From Halomonas shengliensis (GTDB taxonomy: Bacteria; Pseudomonadota; Gammaproteobacteria; Pseudomonadales; Halomonadaceae), in assembly GCF_900104135.1 (NCBI RefSeq), contig NZ_FNIV01000001.1, positions 124,001 through 188,000 on the forward strand: a stretch of DNA of 64,000 nucleotides, read 5' to 3'. Positions 34,217 to 42,338 of this stretch are shown here, piece by piece (the stretch's first letter is position 1; every line of letters begins with the position of its first letter). The notes under the pieces were generated by a model. That model searched no databases and had not been told where the DNA came from. It saw only the letters and a program-made list of their open reading frames with translations. A program made the translations under genes and the position numbers.

Positions 34217-34248
34217 GGGGCGCTGGCGGGGCATCCGTCCGGCGCCCC
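34217..34248. terminator. putative terminator between convergent dctM and flavoprotein genes
   Basis: GGGGCGC (34217-34223) pairs with GCGCCCC (34242-34248) over an 18-nt loop. It has no T-run on either strand, so support is moderate. Confidence 0.35.
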
Positions 34249-34283
34249 ACTCGGCGCAAGGTAGGAGGAGGGGATTGGCGGGC

Positions 34284-35480
34284 TCAAGCCAGGGAAGGGT
34301 TGCTTGCCATCACAGAGTTGTGCGTCGTGGTGCCTTGCTTGGGGTCAAGAATGGAGAACACAGGGCTTGCCCTTTCCATGAAGCCGATATCCACGCTGGT
34401 TTTTCCATCGATCACCAATTGGCAACCGATCTCGCCGATGGCGGGAGAGACACGGAAGCCGTGCCCCGAGAATCCTGTCATGACAATGACATTCGGGTTA
34501 TCGACATGCGGCCGAATATACTCGAGCATGGAACGCGTATAGCTTTCGACATACGTTTCGACACGGTAGGGGCGGCGACTGAGCCATGGCAGCATGCGCT
34601 CGCGAACCCATTCGAACTTGCCCAGTTCCGCTGCGAGATCAGCCCCTTCGAGTTGTCGCGGTAGCCTGTCGGCATCGCCGGTGACGTAATGGTCATTGAA
34701 CCCAAGCCCGAGCTTGACCGAGCGCCGGTCATGGCTGGGAATGCCATAGCAGTATTGAGGCGCCGTTCTCAGGAATGGCGGCACGTCGATGAAATCGTCC
34801 TGGCGTGCATGGAACCACAATGAGGTCAGGCGCCTTGTCACCACGTCTTGCTGGATATGGGGTACCAGTTTCGGTGTCCAGCCGCCACAGCATATCACCA
34901 CACGGTCGAAGGCCTGCCTGCCGGAAGGTGAGAGTAGGCTGACCTTGGAATCTGTGACATCGAGCGCTTTGACAGGGCTGAACTCATGAACGACAGCACC
35001 GTGCCGGCGGGCCAGTGCCACCGTGACTTCCACGGTACGCTCTGGCCGAATGACGGCCCCATTGATGTCCCAGAGGCCAAGGGAACGATCATCGAACGCC
35101 ATGCGTGGAAAACGACGTCGCAGGGCGGGTGTCTCCAGGGGCTCTACGGGTACGTCTAGCGCCTTGGCGGAGTGAAGCGCGCACTGCATCTGGGCGTCCT
35201 GTTCTCCTCCGTAGATCAGCACGCCAGTGGGGTCGCGCAGCACCTGGCAGCTAAGGGCTTCGAGTTCACGCCATGCCACCGCGGCACGCTCGATCAGGGG
35301 AGTGTAGGCCGGCTCGGCCAGTTCCAGGTTCCAGAACAGCCGGCTTTCTCCGCCTACGCCAGCTGCCTGATGGCCGGGGTACTCCTTATCGAAGCCATGG
35401 ACCTCGACGCCGCCGACGCGGCTCAACTGCCACAGAACCTGTGCGCCGATGGCCCCGAGTCCGACGACCGCGACTCTCAC
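34284..35480 (-). CDS. FAD-dependent amine/amino acid oxidase, sarcosine-oxidase-like (DAO family)
   Basis: A 398-residue flavoprotein with an N-terminal Rossmann fold (VAVVGLGAIGAQVLWQL) and C-terminal TGFSGHGFRVSPAIGEIG, the conserved FAD contact of monomeric sarcosine and N-methyltryptophan oxidases (SoxA/SolA). In monomeric sarcosine oxidase a Cys in the motif C-x-YT binds FAD covalently. The matching region here reads VESYTRSMLEYI with Ser, so FAD is probably noncovalent. Likely reaction: oxidation of an N-methyl or primary amino acid to aldehyde or imine plus hydrogen peroxide or reduced acceptor. It overlaps the GntR gene by 4 bp and is cotranscribed with it. The substrate is unknown. 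Confidence 0.8.
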   Translation of the reverse strand: MRVAVVGLGAIGAQVLWQLSRVGGVEVHGFDKEYPGHQAAGVGGESRLFWNLELAEPAYTPLIERAAVAWRELEALSCQVLRDPTGVLIYGGEQDAQMQCALHSAKALDVPVEPLETPALRRRFPRMAFDDRSLGLWDINGAVIRPERTVEVTVALARRHGAVVHEFSPVKALDVTDSKVSLLSPSGRQAFDRVVICCGGWTPKLVPHIQQDVVTRRLTSLWFHARQDDFIDVPPFLRTAPQYCYGIPSHDRRSVKLGLGFNDHYVTGDADRLPRQLEGADLAAELGKFEWVRERMLPWLSRRPYRVETYVESYTRSMLEYIRPHVDNPNVIVMTGFSGHGFRVSPAIGEIGCQLVIDGKTSVDIGFMERASPVFSILDPKQGTTTHNSVMASNPSLA

Positions 35481-36187
35481 TTTTCGGCTTCCTCTTCAGG
35501 CGCCTTGGCATTTTGATGAACGGCTTGACGCTCGCGTTGCGCTTGTATCGCCCGATTGATGAACGCTTCTGACTCTTCTATGTGGATGCGGCTAGCGTTT
35601 GCGGCCGTGTCAGAGTCTCCACTGCGCAGTGCATCGAGCAGCTCACGATGTTCCTGAGCGATCACCTTGGGTGACGAGTTGGCCGAGCGGTAATAGGAGA
35701 GTGCCAGGCGCTTTTCAGCCGAAATGCTGCGATAGAACCGCTGCAGGCGTGGACTGCCAGTGGCTTCAATCAGTGCTTGATGGAACTGAAAGTCGAGCTT
35801 CAGGACTTCGTCCCAGTCGTTTTCATCACATAGCACTTCCATGAACCGTACAGCGCTTTCGGCACTTTTGGGGACCACCTTCCGCGATGCGAGGATGCGG
35901 GCCGTTTCGATCTCGAGCAGCCGGCGTACGGCAAAAAGATCGCGAAGATCATCTTCCGAGAACTGCGGTACGTATACGCTCTTGTTGGGCTCACGCCGGA
36001 GGATGCCATCATGTATCAGCACCACGACCGCGGAGCGGATCGTTTGCCGAGGTACCTGGTAGCGGTTTGCGAGTTGCGATTCCACCAATACGTCACCGGG
36101 ACGAAAGGTACCATCGAAAATTGCCTCGCTGAGTTGCTCGGCAACCGCATCCACGACTGAGATAGTACGAAGCTTGGGTGTGCTCAT
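35477..36187 (-). CDS. GntR-family regulator, FadR/FCD subgroup (island)
   Basis: A 236-residue regulator. The N-terminal winged helix-turn-helix (AIFDGTFRPGDVLVESQLANRYQVPRQTIRSAVVVL) is followed by an FCD domain with LDFQFHQALIEATGSPRL and a later HRELLDAL, which carry the metal/ligand-binding Asp and His of FadR-type proteins. ATG 36187 (MSTPKLRTIS) matches usual family starts; ATG 36235 is an alternative and neither has a strong ribosome site. It is the only regulator inside the island, so it is the likely controller of the TRAP, flavoprotein, and aminotransferase units. Confidence 0.85.
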   Translation of the reverse strand: MSTPKLRTISVVDAVAEQLSEAIFDGTFRPGDVLVESQLANRYQVPRQTIRSAVVVLIHDGILRREPNKSVYVPQFSEDDLRDLFAVRRLLEIETARILASRKVVPKSAESAVRFMEVLCDENDWDEVLKLDFQFHQALIEATGSPRLQRFYRSISAEKRLALSYYRSANSSPKVIAQEHRELLDALRSGDSDTAANASRIHIEESEAFINRAIQAQRERQAVHQNAKAPEEEAEK

Positions 36188-36296
36188 GGTGGGTGGGAGA
36201 TACCTTGAGCTGGGGAACCAGGCGGGGATACCCATCCCTGTTGACGGTAGTGGCGCCGTCTCCCTGCTCCTGTTTCCTGGGTGAATGAAACAAGAT

Positions 36297-36315
36297 GATA
36301 CCGGGCCTGGGTATC
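36297..36315. promoter_or_regulatory. inverted repeat upstream of the island GntR gene
   Basis: GATACC-N7-GGTATC, about 110 bp upstream of the GntR start. It does not match the other island motif. Possible autoregulatory site. Confidence 0.35.
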
Positions 36316-36355
36316 GCCTTGCATCTTTTAACCCCTAACGTAAAACCATAAGTAG

Positions 36356-36380
36356 GGGGCCCCTCGACGAACGGGGCCCC
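36356..36380 (-). terminator. putative terminator of the aminotransferase-aldehyde dehydrogenase unit
   Basis: GGGGCCCC (36356-36363) and GGGGCCCC (36373-36380) form an 8-bp GC stem with a 9-nt loop, about 35 bp after the dehydrogenase stop. There is no T-run. Confidence 0.5.
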
Positions 36381-36413
36381 GGTGGCAGCCGTGGCCCTGT
36401 TCGTGGGAATCGC

Positions 36414-37895
36414 TCACACGGTGGGGCGACGCGCGATATTGTAGTAACGGATCTCCTGGTATTCTTCCAGCCCTTCGTGGCTGCCTTCGCGGCCAAGACC
36501 GGAGTGCTTCATGCCACCAAAAGGCGCTGCCGGGTTCGAGGGCACCCCATTGTTGATGCCGACCAGGCCGGTTTCCAGCTCGTCCGCGACATTGAGCGCG
36601 CGGTCGAGGTTTTCCGTAAAGACGTAGCCGGCCAGCCCGAACGGCGTATCGTTCGCGCGGGATACCACCTCTTCCTGGGTCGAGAAGCGCGAAATGGCTG
36701 CGATGGGGCCGAAGATCTCGGTGTTTGCGATTCTGGCCTCAGCCGGCACGTGATCGAGCACGGTCGGGGCGAAGAAGTAGCCGTTGCCATCCGGGGCTAG
36801 CCCGCCGGTGCGCAGCTCGGCACCGTGGGCAATGGCATCACTGACAAGGTGCTCAAAGTTGTTGACGGCACGACGGTTGATCACCGGACCCAGGCCAACT
36901 CCCTCGGCGATGGCATTGCCAACGACGACCTCGGACATCCGCTTGCTGAAGGCCTCGACGAACGCATCGGCAATGCTGTCCTGCACATAGAAGCGGTTTG
37001 CCGCCACGCAGGATTGCCCGCCATTGCGCAGCTTTGCCAGCATCGCTCCCTCAACGGCGCGCTCGAGGTCGGCGTCGTCGAAGACGATGAGCGGGGCGTT
37101 ACCCCCCAGTTCCATCGAGCTCTTGACGATATTCTTGGCCGCAAGCCCCATGAGCGTACTGCCCACACTGGTGGAGCCGGTGAACGAAATCTTCCGCACT
37201 CGCGGGTCCGAGAGAACCGTTTCGCTGAACGCGGCGGGATCCGCCGTGGTGACCACGCGCATCAGCTCACGCGGCACACCGGCTTCCGCCATCAGCTCGA
37301 CGGTCAGCAGCGTGGTCAATGGTGTCAGGGCTGCTGGCTTAATCACGGAGGCGCAACCGGTGGCAATCGCTGGCGCGATCTTGCGCGTGATCATCGCCAT
37401 GGGGAAATTCCATGGCGCGATGAGCAGGGCCAGGCCCACGGGAGCACGGCGTGTCAGAATCGTCGAGCCTCCCGCCGGATTCTCGCGGTACTCCCCAGCC
37501 GGGCGCAGTAACTCTTCGGCATACCACCGGACGTAATCGGCGGCATACTGCACCTCGCCCTGGGCCTCTGCCAGCGGCTTGCCCATCTCGCGACTGATCA
37601 CATAGGCCAGGCGTTCCTGATTGGTGATCAGTACCGAATAGACATTGTGCAGGGTGTCGGAACGCAACCGCGGCGTCGTCTTCGCCCAGGAGCGGCCGGC
37701 CTTGTCGGCTATCGCCACCTCGGCCAGGGCTTCCTGTGGCGTCATGCTGGGCAGGGTGGCGATACGCTCCTCCGTGGAGGGGTCGAGGACGGCAAATTCC
37801 TTGTCGCCGGGCGCATGGTTGCGATGGCCGGGCAAGCTCTTCAGGGCCTCATCGGAAGCGGCGAGGCGCTCAGGTGAAGGGGTAGGTTGTTGCAT
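36414..37895 (-). CDS. aldehyde dehydrogenase, succinate-semialdehyde dehydrogenase-like (island)
   Basis: A 493-residue NAD(P)+-dependent aldehyde dehydrogenase. The active-site Glu262 lies in MELGGNAP and the nucleophile Cys296 in GGQSCVAANR. PWNFPMAMITRKIAPAIATG and FTGSTSVG bind cofactor. The closest familiar relatives are GabD-type semialdehyde dehydrogenases. ATG 37895 follows GGAGAAG; a GTG eight codons upstream is less likely. It lies 24 bp after the aminotransferase, so the two form an operon. The expected role is to oxidise the omega-semialdehyde released by the aminotransferase. Confidence 0.88.
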   Translation of the reverse strand: MQQPTPSPERLAASDEALKSLPGHRNHAPGDKEFAVLDPSTEERIATLPSMTPQEALAEVAIADKAGRSWAKTTPRLRSDTLHNVYSVLITNQERLAYVISREMGKPLAEAQGEVQYAADYVRWYAEELLRPAGEYRENPAGGSTILTRRAPVGLALLIAPWNFPMAMITRKIAPAIATGCASVIKPAALTPLTTLLTVELMAEAGVPRELMRVVTTADPAAFSETVLSDPRVRKISFTGSTSVGSTLMGLAAKNIVKSSMELGGNAPLIVFDDADLERAVEGAMLAKLRNGGQSCVAANRFYVQDSIADAFVEAFSKRMSEVVVGNAIAEGVGLGPVINRRAVNNFEHLVSDAIAHGAELRTGGLAPDGNGYFFAPTVLDHVPAEARIANTEIFGPIAAISRFSTQEEVVSRANDTPFGLAGYVFTENLDRALNVADELETGLVGINNGVPSNPAAPFGGMKHSGLGREGSHEGLEEYQEIRYYNIARRPTV

Positions 37896-37919
37896 GGTAG
37901 GTACTTCTCCGTTCTTCAC

Positions 37920-39188
37920 TTATGCCGAGGCCCGAACTACGCCTGACCGAATGTCGTCGAGTACGTGTCGAACACCGTTGACGAGGTCGCGCACTTCCTG
38001 GTCCGTCGTGATGAAGGGCGGGCTGATCTGCACGGTGTTGCCCCGCAAGGGGCGAGTGATGAAGCCGAGGTCGAGAATCTGGTCGGTGACCCATTCCGCC
38101 TGAACCTCGTCATTCAGCTCGATGGCCCCCAAAAAGCCACCGACACGCGTGGCTGTCACGAGTTCATGCGATGCGATCGCCGCCAGCTCACCGGCCAGCA
38201 CGCGCTCGAGCGCCGCCGCGCGCTCCACCAAGCCCTCGCGTTCGATGATGTCGAGGTTCTTAATGGCGAGGGCGGCGGTAACGGGATGGCCGGAATACGT
38301 CGTGCCGTGGCGGTATACCGGAGAGGCGGCTCCCCGTTCGAAGAAAGGCCGCCACACGCGGGGGGCAACGAATATCCCACCTAGGGCGGCATAGCCGGAG
38401 GTCACGCCCTTGGCGAAGGTGACAATATCCGGCTGCAGCGCATAGCGGGTCGAGGCAAACATGGCGCCGGTTCGCCCGAAGCCGGTGATCACCTCATCGG
38501 CGATGAACAGGATGTCGTTCTCATGGCATAGCCGCTGAATTTCCGCGAAGTAGCCCTCTTGCGGAGGATGCACCCCACCGGTTCCCATCACGGGTTCGGC
38601 GATATAGGCGGCGATGTTGTCCGCGCCGATCCGCTGGATAGCCTCGGCGAAGGCCGTTGTCGAGTGCTTGTCGACGCGTTCGGTGCCATCGACCAGGGAA
38701 TCCGTTCCGTAGCCTTCACGGTTGAAGTCGAGCCCGGCGACGCTGGTGCCATACGCGTGGAGCCCGTGGTAGGAGTGCTCGCGGCTGATCACTACCCGCT
38801 TCGATGTGCGGCCCATCTGGTTCCAGTAGCGGCGCGCCAGCTTCAGCGCCACATCGATGGAGTCGGAGCCGCCGCTATTCAGGATGACCTTGGCATCGTC
38901 GATCGGGGCCATACTGACGAGCGTTTCCGCAAGCGCAACGGCCCGGTCATTCGTGTAGCGGCCGAACACATGGTAGGAGTCGAGCGTCTTCATCTGCTCG
39001 TAGGCGACCTTCGCCATCTCCTCGCGCCCGTGGCCGATGTTGGCGTACCACAGGGATGCGGTGCCATCGAAGAGCCTGGCGCCGGTATCTGTGGTGAGAT
39101 AGGCGCCTTTCGCGGAGACCACCTGAATCTGTCGGCCGGTCACCGAAGGCATGTGCGCTTGGGCACTCCACAAAGCTGGAGTCGTCAT
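37920..39188 (-). CDS. class III aminotransferase (omega-amino acid type, island)
   Basis: A 422-residue PLP enzyme of the omega-amino acid:pyruvate/beta-alanine type. PLP-binding Lys260 is in FAKGVTSGYAALGG, and Asp231 in FIADEVITGFGRTG stacks on the cofactor. NSGGSDSIDVALKLARRYW is also typical. It should convert an omega-amino acid to its semialdehyde, which the dehydrogenase encoded immediately downstream would oxidise. The ATG follows AGGTAAC in AT-rich DNA. First gene of the leftward pair; its promoter region contains the second copy of the island motif. Confidence 0.88.
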   Translation of the reverse strand: MTTPALWSAQAHMPSVTGRQIQVVSAKGAYLTTDTGARLFDGTASLWYANIGHGREEMAKVAYEQMKTLDSYHVFGRYTNDRAVALAETLVSMAPIDDAKVILNSGGSDSIDVALKLARRYWNQMGRTSKRVVISREHSYHGLHAYGTSVAGLDFNREGYGTDSLVDGTERVDKHSTTAFAEAIQRIGADNIAAYIAEPVMGTGGVHPPQEGYFAEIQRLCHENDILFIADEVITGFGRTGAMFASTRYALQPDIVTFAKGVTSGYAALGGIFVAPRVWRPFFERGAASPVYRHGTTYSGHPVTAALAIKNLDIIEREGLVERAAALERVLAGELAAIASHELVTATRVGGFLGAIELNDEVQAEWVTDQILDLGFITRPLRGNTVQISPPFITTDQEVRDLVNGVRHVLDDIRSGVVRASA

Positions 39189-39256
39189 TTTGTTACCTAT
39201 AAGGGGTTGAGCTGAATTTTTTAGAGGAAATTGTAATACTACTGCTCTGGAATGAT

Positions 39257-39282
39257 AATTGTAACTCTGTCATACAATTTGT
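39257..39282 (+). promoter_or_regulatory. island motif, copy upstream of the aminotransferase gene
   Basis: AATTGTA (39257-39263) and TACAATT (39273-39279) make a perfect 7-bp inverted repeat with a 9-bp spacer. The strand reading AACTCTGTCATACAATT (39263-39279) matches the copy upstream of dctP. Confidence 0.5.
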
Positions 39283-39384
39283 CCAGAGCTATGTTTTTCT
39301 TGTTGCCGAATTTACGAGGATGAGTCGCATTTCAAATAGTTGGTCGGCAATGTCTAGCAGGTAAAAAGTTATGTTTGTAATGGA

Positions 39385-39555
39385 CGCCTGGTGGCGCCGC
39401 TGCCCTAGTGGCAGGGCGTGCGCGCCGACTTCCATGCCGTCTATCGCCAGCGTCGCCATGTGCCCGCGCGGATACGCGCCTTCGTCGAGATGCTGCATGA
39501 CGAGCTGCCACGACGGGTCGGGGCATCTGGACCTTCCGCCGTTACCCCGGCTTAG
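39385..39555 (+). pseudogene. lysR 3'-end remnant (right copy of the duplication)
   Basis: Bases 39385-39509 match 30768-30892 of the LysR gene with two mismatches. One of them turns a Glu codon into TAG (39400-39402). Beyond the match, the lysR frame continues for 14 codons to a TAG at 39553-39555, giving a different C-terminal tail from the intact gene. No 5' part exists; the sequence to the left is AT-rich island DNA. The whole gene-free stretch 39189-39846 contains the aminotransferase promoter, this remnant, and nothing else I recognise except the leader of the small lipoprotein. Confidence 0.85.
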
Positions 39556-39846
39556 ACATGGCCCACTACCTTGCCAGTCATCGAGTGCGGCGATGTTCGG
39601 CACGCGCTGTGAGTGTCGTCCCGGGAAAATGCGATGAACCAAAAAAATGTCGGGAGCGCATATCCAGATAGTGCACACAGTCGCTTCTTCGACAACATGC
39701 GTCAGGCCGGCGCCTAGCTTGTATGCTGGGAACTTCATCTTCCGGGTAAAGTCGCTAGGATACGGATGGGAGTGCACAGGGCGTTGTCTCACTTGGCTTT
39801 CAGCCACGATGTCGCGGCTAGCGACGGATACTCATGGAGGTGGATC

Positions 39847-40071
39847 ATGAACAGGATGCAAGGATTGACGCTGGGTGCCCTGGCCCTGTCCCTGATGGTG
39901 GGCCTGTCGGCCTGCTCCGGGATGTCGACCCAGGACAGGAACACCGCCCTCGGTGCGGGTGCCGGTGCTGTCGGCGGCTCGGTCCTGACGGGAGGCAGCA
40001 CCGCCGGTACCGTTGGCGGTGCCATCGTTGGCGGCGTTATCGGCCATCAGGTCGATGACGACGATGACTGA
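39847..40071 (+). CDS. small glycine-zipper lipoprotein (OsmB-like)
   Basis: A 74-residue predicted outer-membrane-type lipoprotein. The signal MNRMQGLTLGALALSLMVGLSAC ends in a lipobox (GLSAC). A glycine-zipper stretch follows (GAGAGAVGGSVL..GTVGGAIVGGVIG), as in OsmB and related osmotically induced lipoproteins, and an acidic DDDDD tail closes it. ATG 39847 follows GGAGGTGGATC. It stands alone between the island end and the LacI gene. An osmotic or envelope stress role is inferred from the family. Confidence 0.75.
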   Translation: MNRMQGLTLGALALSLMVGLSACSGMSTQDRNTALGAGAGAVGGSVLTGGSTAGTVGGAIVGGVIGHQVDDDDD

Positions 40072-40085
40072 TAGGTGAGTGTGAG

Positions 40086-40115
40086 GCAGCCGATCCGCCA
40101 TGGTGGGTCGGCTGC
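40086..40115 (+). terminator. terminator of the small lipoprotein gene
   Basis: GCAGCCGA (40086-40093) pairs with TCGGCTGC (40108-40115), extendable through a wobble pair. It lies 14 bp after the stop. Confidence 0.55.
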
Positions 40116-40247
40116 GCCAGCTTGCAGTCCCCATAAGGCCTACAGATGCTGCCGTCTGTGCGCTTGCCCCTGACTTCACACTTGCCACGAGCTGCTACGG
40201 AAAGCCCGGTAGCGAGTCTTGCCAGAAGCAAGGTTCGTTCCTTCCAC

Positions 40248-41279
40248 TCAGGTGCTGTCCCCGATCAGCAGCTCGAACCCGACGTCATGCTGACGACGGG
40301 TGACGCGTTTGCCCTCCAGGCGCTGGAGGAGCTCCTGCGCCGCCAGTCGACCGATGGTATCCCGGGGTGACTGGATGGTGGTCAGGCGCGGGGTGATGAA
40401 CTGGCCCAACGGGAGGCCGTTGAAGCCTGCGATCGCCACCTCTTCCGGCACCCTGATCCCGAGCCGAAGGGCGTGGAGGAGGGCGCCGCTGGCCAGGTCG
40501 TCGTTGGCGAAGTGGATCGCATCGACATCGGGGGTCTCGCGCCTTGCCCGCTCGAGGCCAGCGGCCCCCGCTTCCAGGCTGCCCAGCTGATCGAGCTCCA
40601 GCACCGTTGGTGACATGCCGGCAGCCTCCAGGATCTCGGCATGGCCGCGGTAGCGCATCTGCGCCCGATAGTCGTCCCCCAGCCTTGCGCCCACGAAGAG
40701 CGGGCGTCGATACCCTCTGTCGACCAGGTGGCGCGCCATGGCACGTCCTGCCTCCACATGGTCGAGCCCCACGTTGAGATCCAAAGCATCGCCCAGCTCC
40801 ATCACCTCCATCACCGGACGATCGCAGCCCTTGAGGAGCTTGCGACAGGCATCGGTGTGGCGAAGCCCGGCGGTGACCAGCGCGGAGCAGGACCAGCCCA
40901 GAAAGGTCCGGACCAGCCGATGCTCGCGCTCGATATCGTAATCCGTGTTGCCCAGCAGGATCTGGTAGCCCGCCGCCTCGAAGGTGGACTGCAAGCCCTT
41001 GATCACCTCGATGAACACCGTGTTGGCCAGCGATGGGACGATGACGGCGATGAAGCGCGAGCGCGAGGAGGCGAGGCTGCCCGCCACGAGGTTCGGCACA
41101 TAGCCCAGGCGGTCCATGGCATCCAGCACCCGCTGTCGGGTCGCATCGTTCACTCGCTCCGGGGCATTCAGTGCCCGGGATGCTGTGATGGAGGAGACGC
41201 CGGCCATTTCCGCGACCTGGGCCAGGGTGGGCTGGTCGGATCCCCTGCGGTGACGTGGCTGGGGAGGATGTGTAGACAT
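40248..41279 (-). CDS. LacI-family repressor of the tetronate operon
   Basis: A 343-residue LacI-type repressor. The N-terminal helix-turn-helix and hinge read TLAQVAEMAGVSSITASRALNAPERV...RLGYVPNLVAGSLAS. The rest is a periplasmic-binding-protein-like effector domain of the GntR/IdnR (gluconate) type group. ATG 41279 follows AGGGAG; a GTG three codons upstream is possible. It is divergent from ltnD, with two abutting palindromic operators between them, so it should repress the tetronate operon, and possibly itself, until a pathway intermediate binds. Confidence 0.87.
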   Translation of the reverse strand: MSTHPPQPRHRRGSDQPTLAQVAEMAGVSSITASRALNAPERVNDATRQRVLDAMDRLGYVPNLVAGSLASSRSRFIAVIVPSLANTVFIEVIKGLQSTFEAAGYQILLGNTDYDIEREHRLVRTFLGWSCSALVTAGLRHTDACRKLLKGCDRPVMEVMELGDALDLNVGLDHVEAGRAMARHLVDRGYRRPLFVGARLGDDYRAQMRYRGHAEILEAAGMSPTVLELDQLGSLEAGAAGLERARRETPDVDAIHFANDDLASGALLHALRLGIRVPEEVAIAGFNGLPLGQFITPRLTTIQSPRDTIGRLAAQELLQRLEGKRVTRRQHDVGFELLIGDST

Positions 41280-41334
41280 TGGTCGCACTCCCTGTCGTGA
41301 CGCTTGCTGGATGAAGGCCGATCCTCTACAACAA

Positions 41335-41362
41335 TGTTAGCGCTAACATGTTAGCGCTACCA
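41335..41362. promoter_or_regulatory. tandem LacI-family operators
   Basis: TGTTAGCGCTAACA (41335-41348) is a perfect 14-bp palindrome of the LacI-family type with central CG. It is immediately followed by TGTTAGCGCTACCA (41349-41362), the same site with one mismatch. They lie between the divergent repressor gene and ltnD. Confidence 0.88.
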
Positions 41363-41406
41363 GCCGAACCCGGAACAAGCGACCACACAATTACAGGGGG
41401 AGTCCG

Positions 41407-42336
41407 GTGAGCCAACCAAACCAAAGCCTGCGAATCGGCGTGATCGGCCTGGGGGCCATGGGCCGAGGCACCGCTCTGGCGCTTCACGAGCGAGGCCTCG
41501 ATGTCGTGGGCTGCGACATCATCGAACAGGCCCGCCAGGCCTTCGAGGCCGGGGGCGGGCGCAGCGTCGCGCTTCCCTCCGACCTTGCCGACTGTCATGT
41601 CGTGGTGGTGCTGGTGGTCAATGCCCAGCAGGTCGAGTCGGTGCTGTTCGGTGAGCAGGGGCTGGCCCGCCACCTGACCCCGGGCAGCCTGGTGATCCAG
41701 TGCGCTACCGTTGCCCCCGCCTTCGCCCGTGAGCTGGGGGAGCGCCTGGGAAGCCTGGGGCTGGCGATGCTGGATGCCCCCGTCAGTGGTGGTGCCGCCA
41801 AGGCACGCAGCGGTGAGCTGTCGGTGATGGCCTCCGGGGACGCTGGCGCCTTCGAGAAGGCCGAGCCCGTTCTGGATGCCATGGCCGCCACCGTCTACCG
41901 CCTGGGCGACAGCGCCGGTGTCGGCTCCAGCATGAAGTTGGTCAACCAGCTGCTGGCCGGGGTGCACATCGCGACCGCCGCGGAGGCGATGGCGCTGGGC
42001 ATCCGCCTCGGGCTCGATCCCGAGACGGTATATGAGGTCATCACCCACTCGGCGGGCAACTCCTGGATGTTCGAGAATCGGGTCCCTCACATCCTCAAGG
42101 GGGACTACACGCCGCTCTCGGCCGTCGACATCTTCGTCAAGGATCTCAACTTAGTGCATGAGACCGGGCGGGACCTGGCCTTGCCCACGCCGGTGGCGTC
42201 CAGCGCGCTACAACAGTTCACGGCGGCCAGGGGCGCCGGTTTCGGGCGCGAGGACGATGCCGCGGTGATCAAGGTCTACCAGCGCCTTTCGGGGATCGAC
42301 CTGCCCGCCGCCGCCAATGATCCGGAGGGGGCCTGA
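41407..42336 (+). CDS. ltnD: L-threonate dehydrogenase (beta-hydroxyacid dehydrogenase family)
   Basis: A 309-residue NAD+-dependent enzyme that oxidises L-threonate to 2-oxo-tetronate. The N-terminal Rossmann motif is IGVIGLGAMGRGTALAL. The substrate motif is DAPVSGGAAKARSGELSVMASG. The catalytic Lys177 lies in GSSMKLVNQLLAG. GTG 41407 is the start, after GGGGGAGTCC. It is the first gene of the operon, followed after 2 bp by otnK. The family annotation rests on the classic neighbours otnK, otnC, otnI and denD; D-erythronate or D-threonate isozymes look similar. Confidence 0.85.
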   Translation: MSQPNQSLRIGVIGLGAMGRGTALALHERGLDVVGCDIIEQARQAFEAGGGRSVALPSDLADCHVVVVLVVNAQQVESVLFGEQGLARHLTPGSLVIQCATVAPAFARELGERLGSLGLAMLDAPVSGGAAKARSGELSVMASGDAGAFEKAEPVLDAMAATVYRLGDSAGVGSSMKLVNQLLAGVHIATAAEAMALGIRLGLDPETVYEVITHSAGNSWMFENRVPHILKGDYTPLSAVDIFVKDLNLVHETGRDLALPTPVASSALQQFTAARGAGFGREDDAAVIKVYQRLSGIDLPAAANDPEGA

Positions 42337-42338
42337 CC

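Larger units (their letters stand above)
30893..39384. other. putative acquired catabolic island, 8.5 kb
   Basis: The stretch between the two lysR 3' copies differs from its surroundings. Codon third positions are visibly richer in A and T, intergenic DNA is AT-rich, and all genes form one catabolic theme: TRAP transporter, flavin amine oxidase, GntR, aldehyde dehydrogenase, aminotransferase. No integrase, transposase or tRNA gene is seen at either end. The gene-free stretch 30942-31269 holds a short lysR hairpin (30942-30956), the promoter of the TRAP genes and the motif at 31161-31180. Insertion by homologous recombination using the lysR end is a possible origin. Confidence 0.6.

Noticed and set aside
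39289-39807. 172-codon minus-strand frame in the long gene-poor stretch
   Set aside because: Part of it is antisense to the lysR remnant, and a similar antisense frame exists opposite the intact lysR, so it reflects the duplication rather than a gene.
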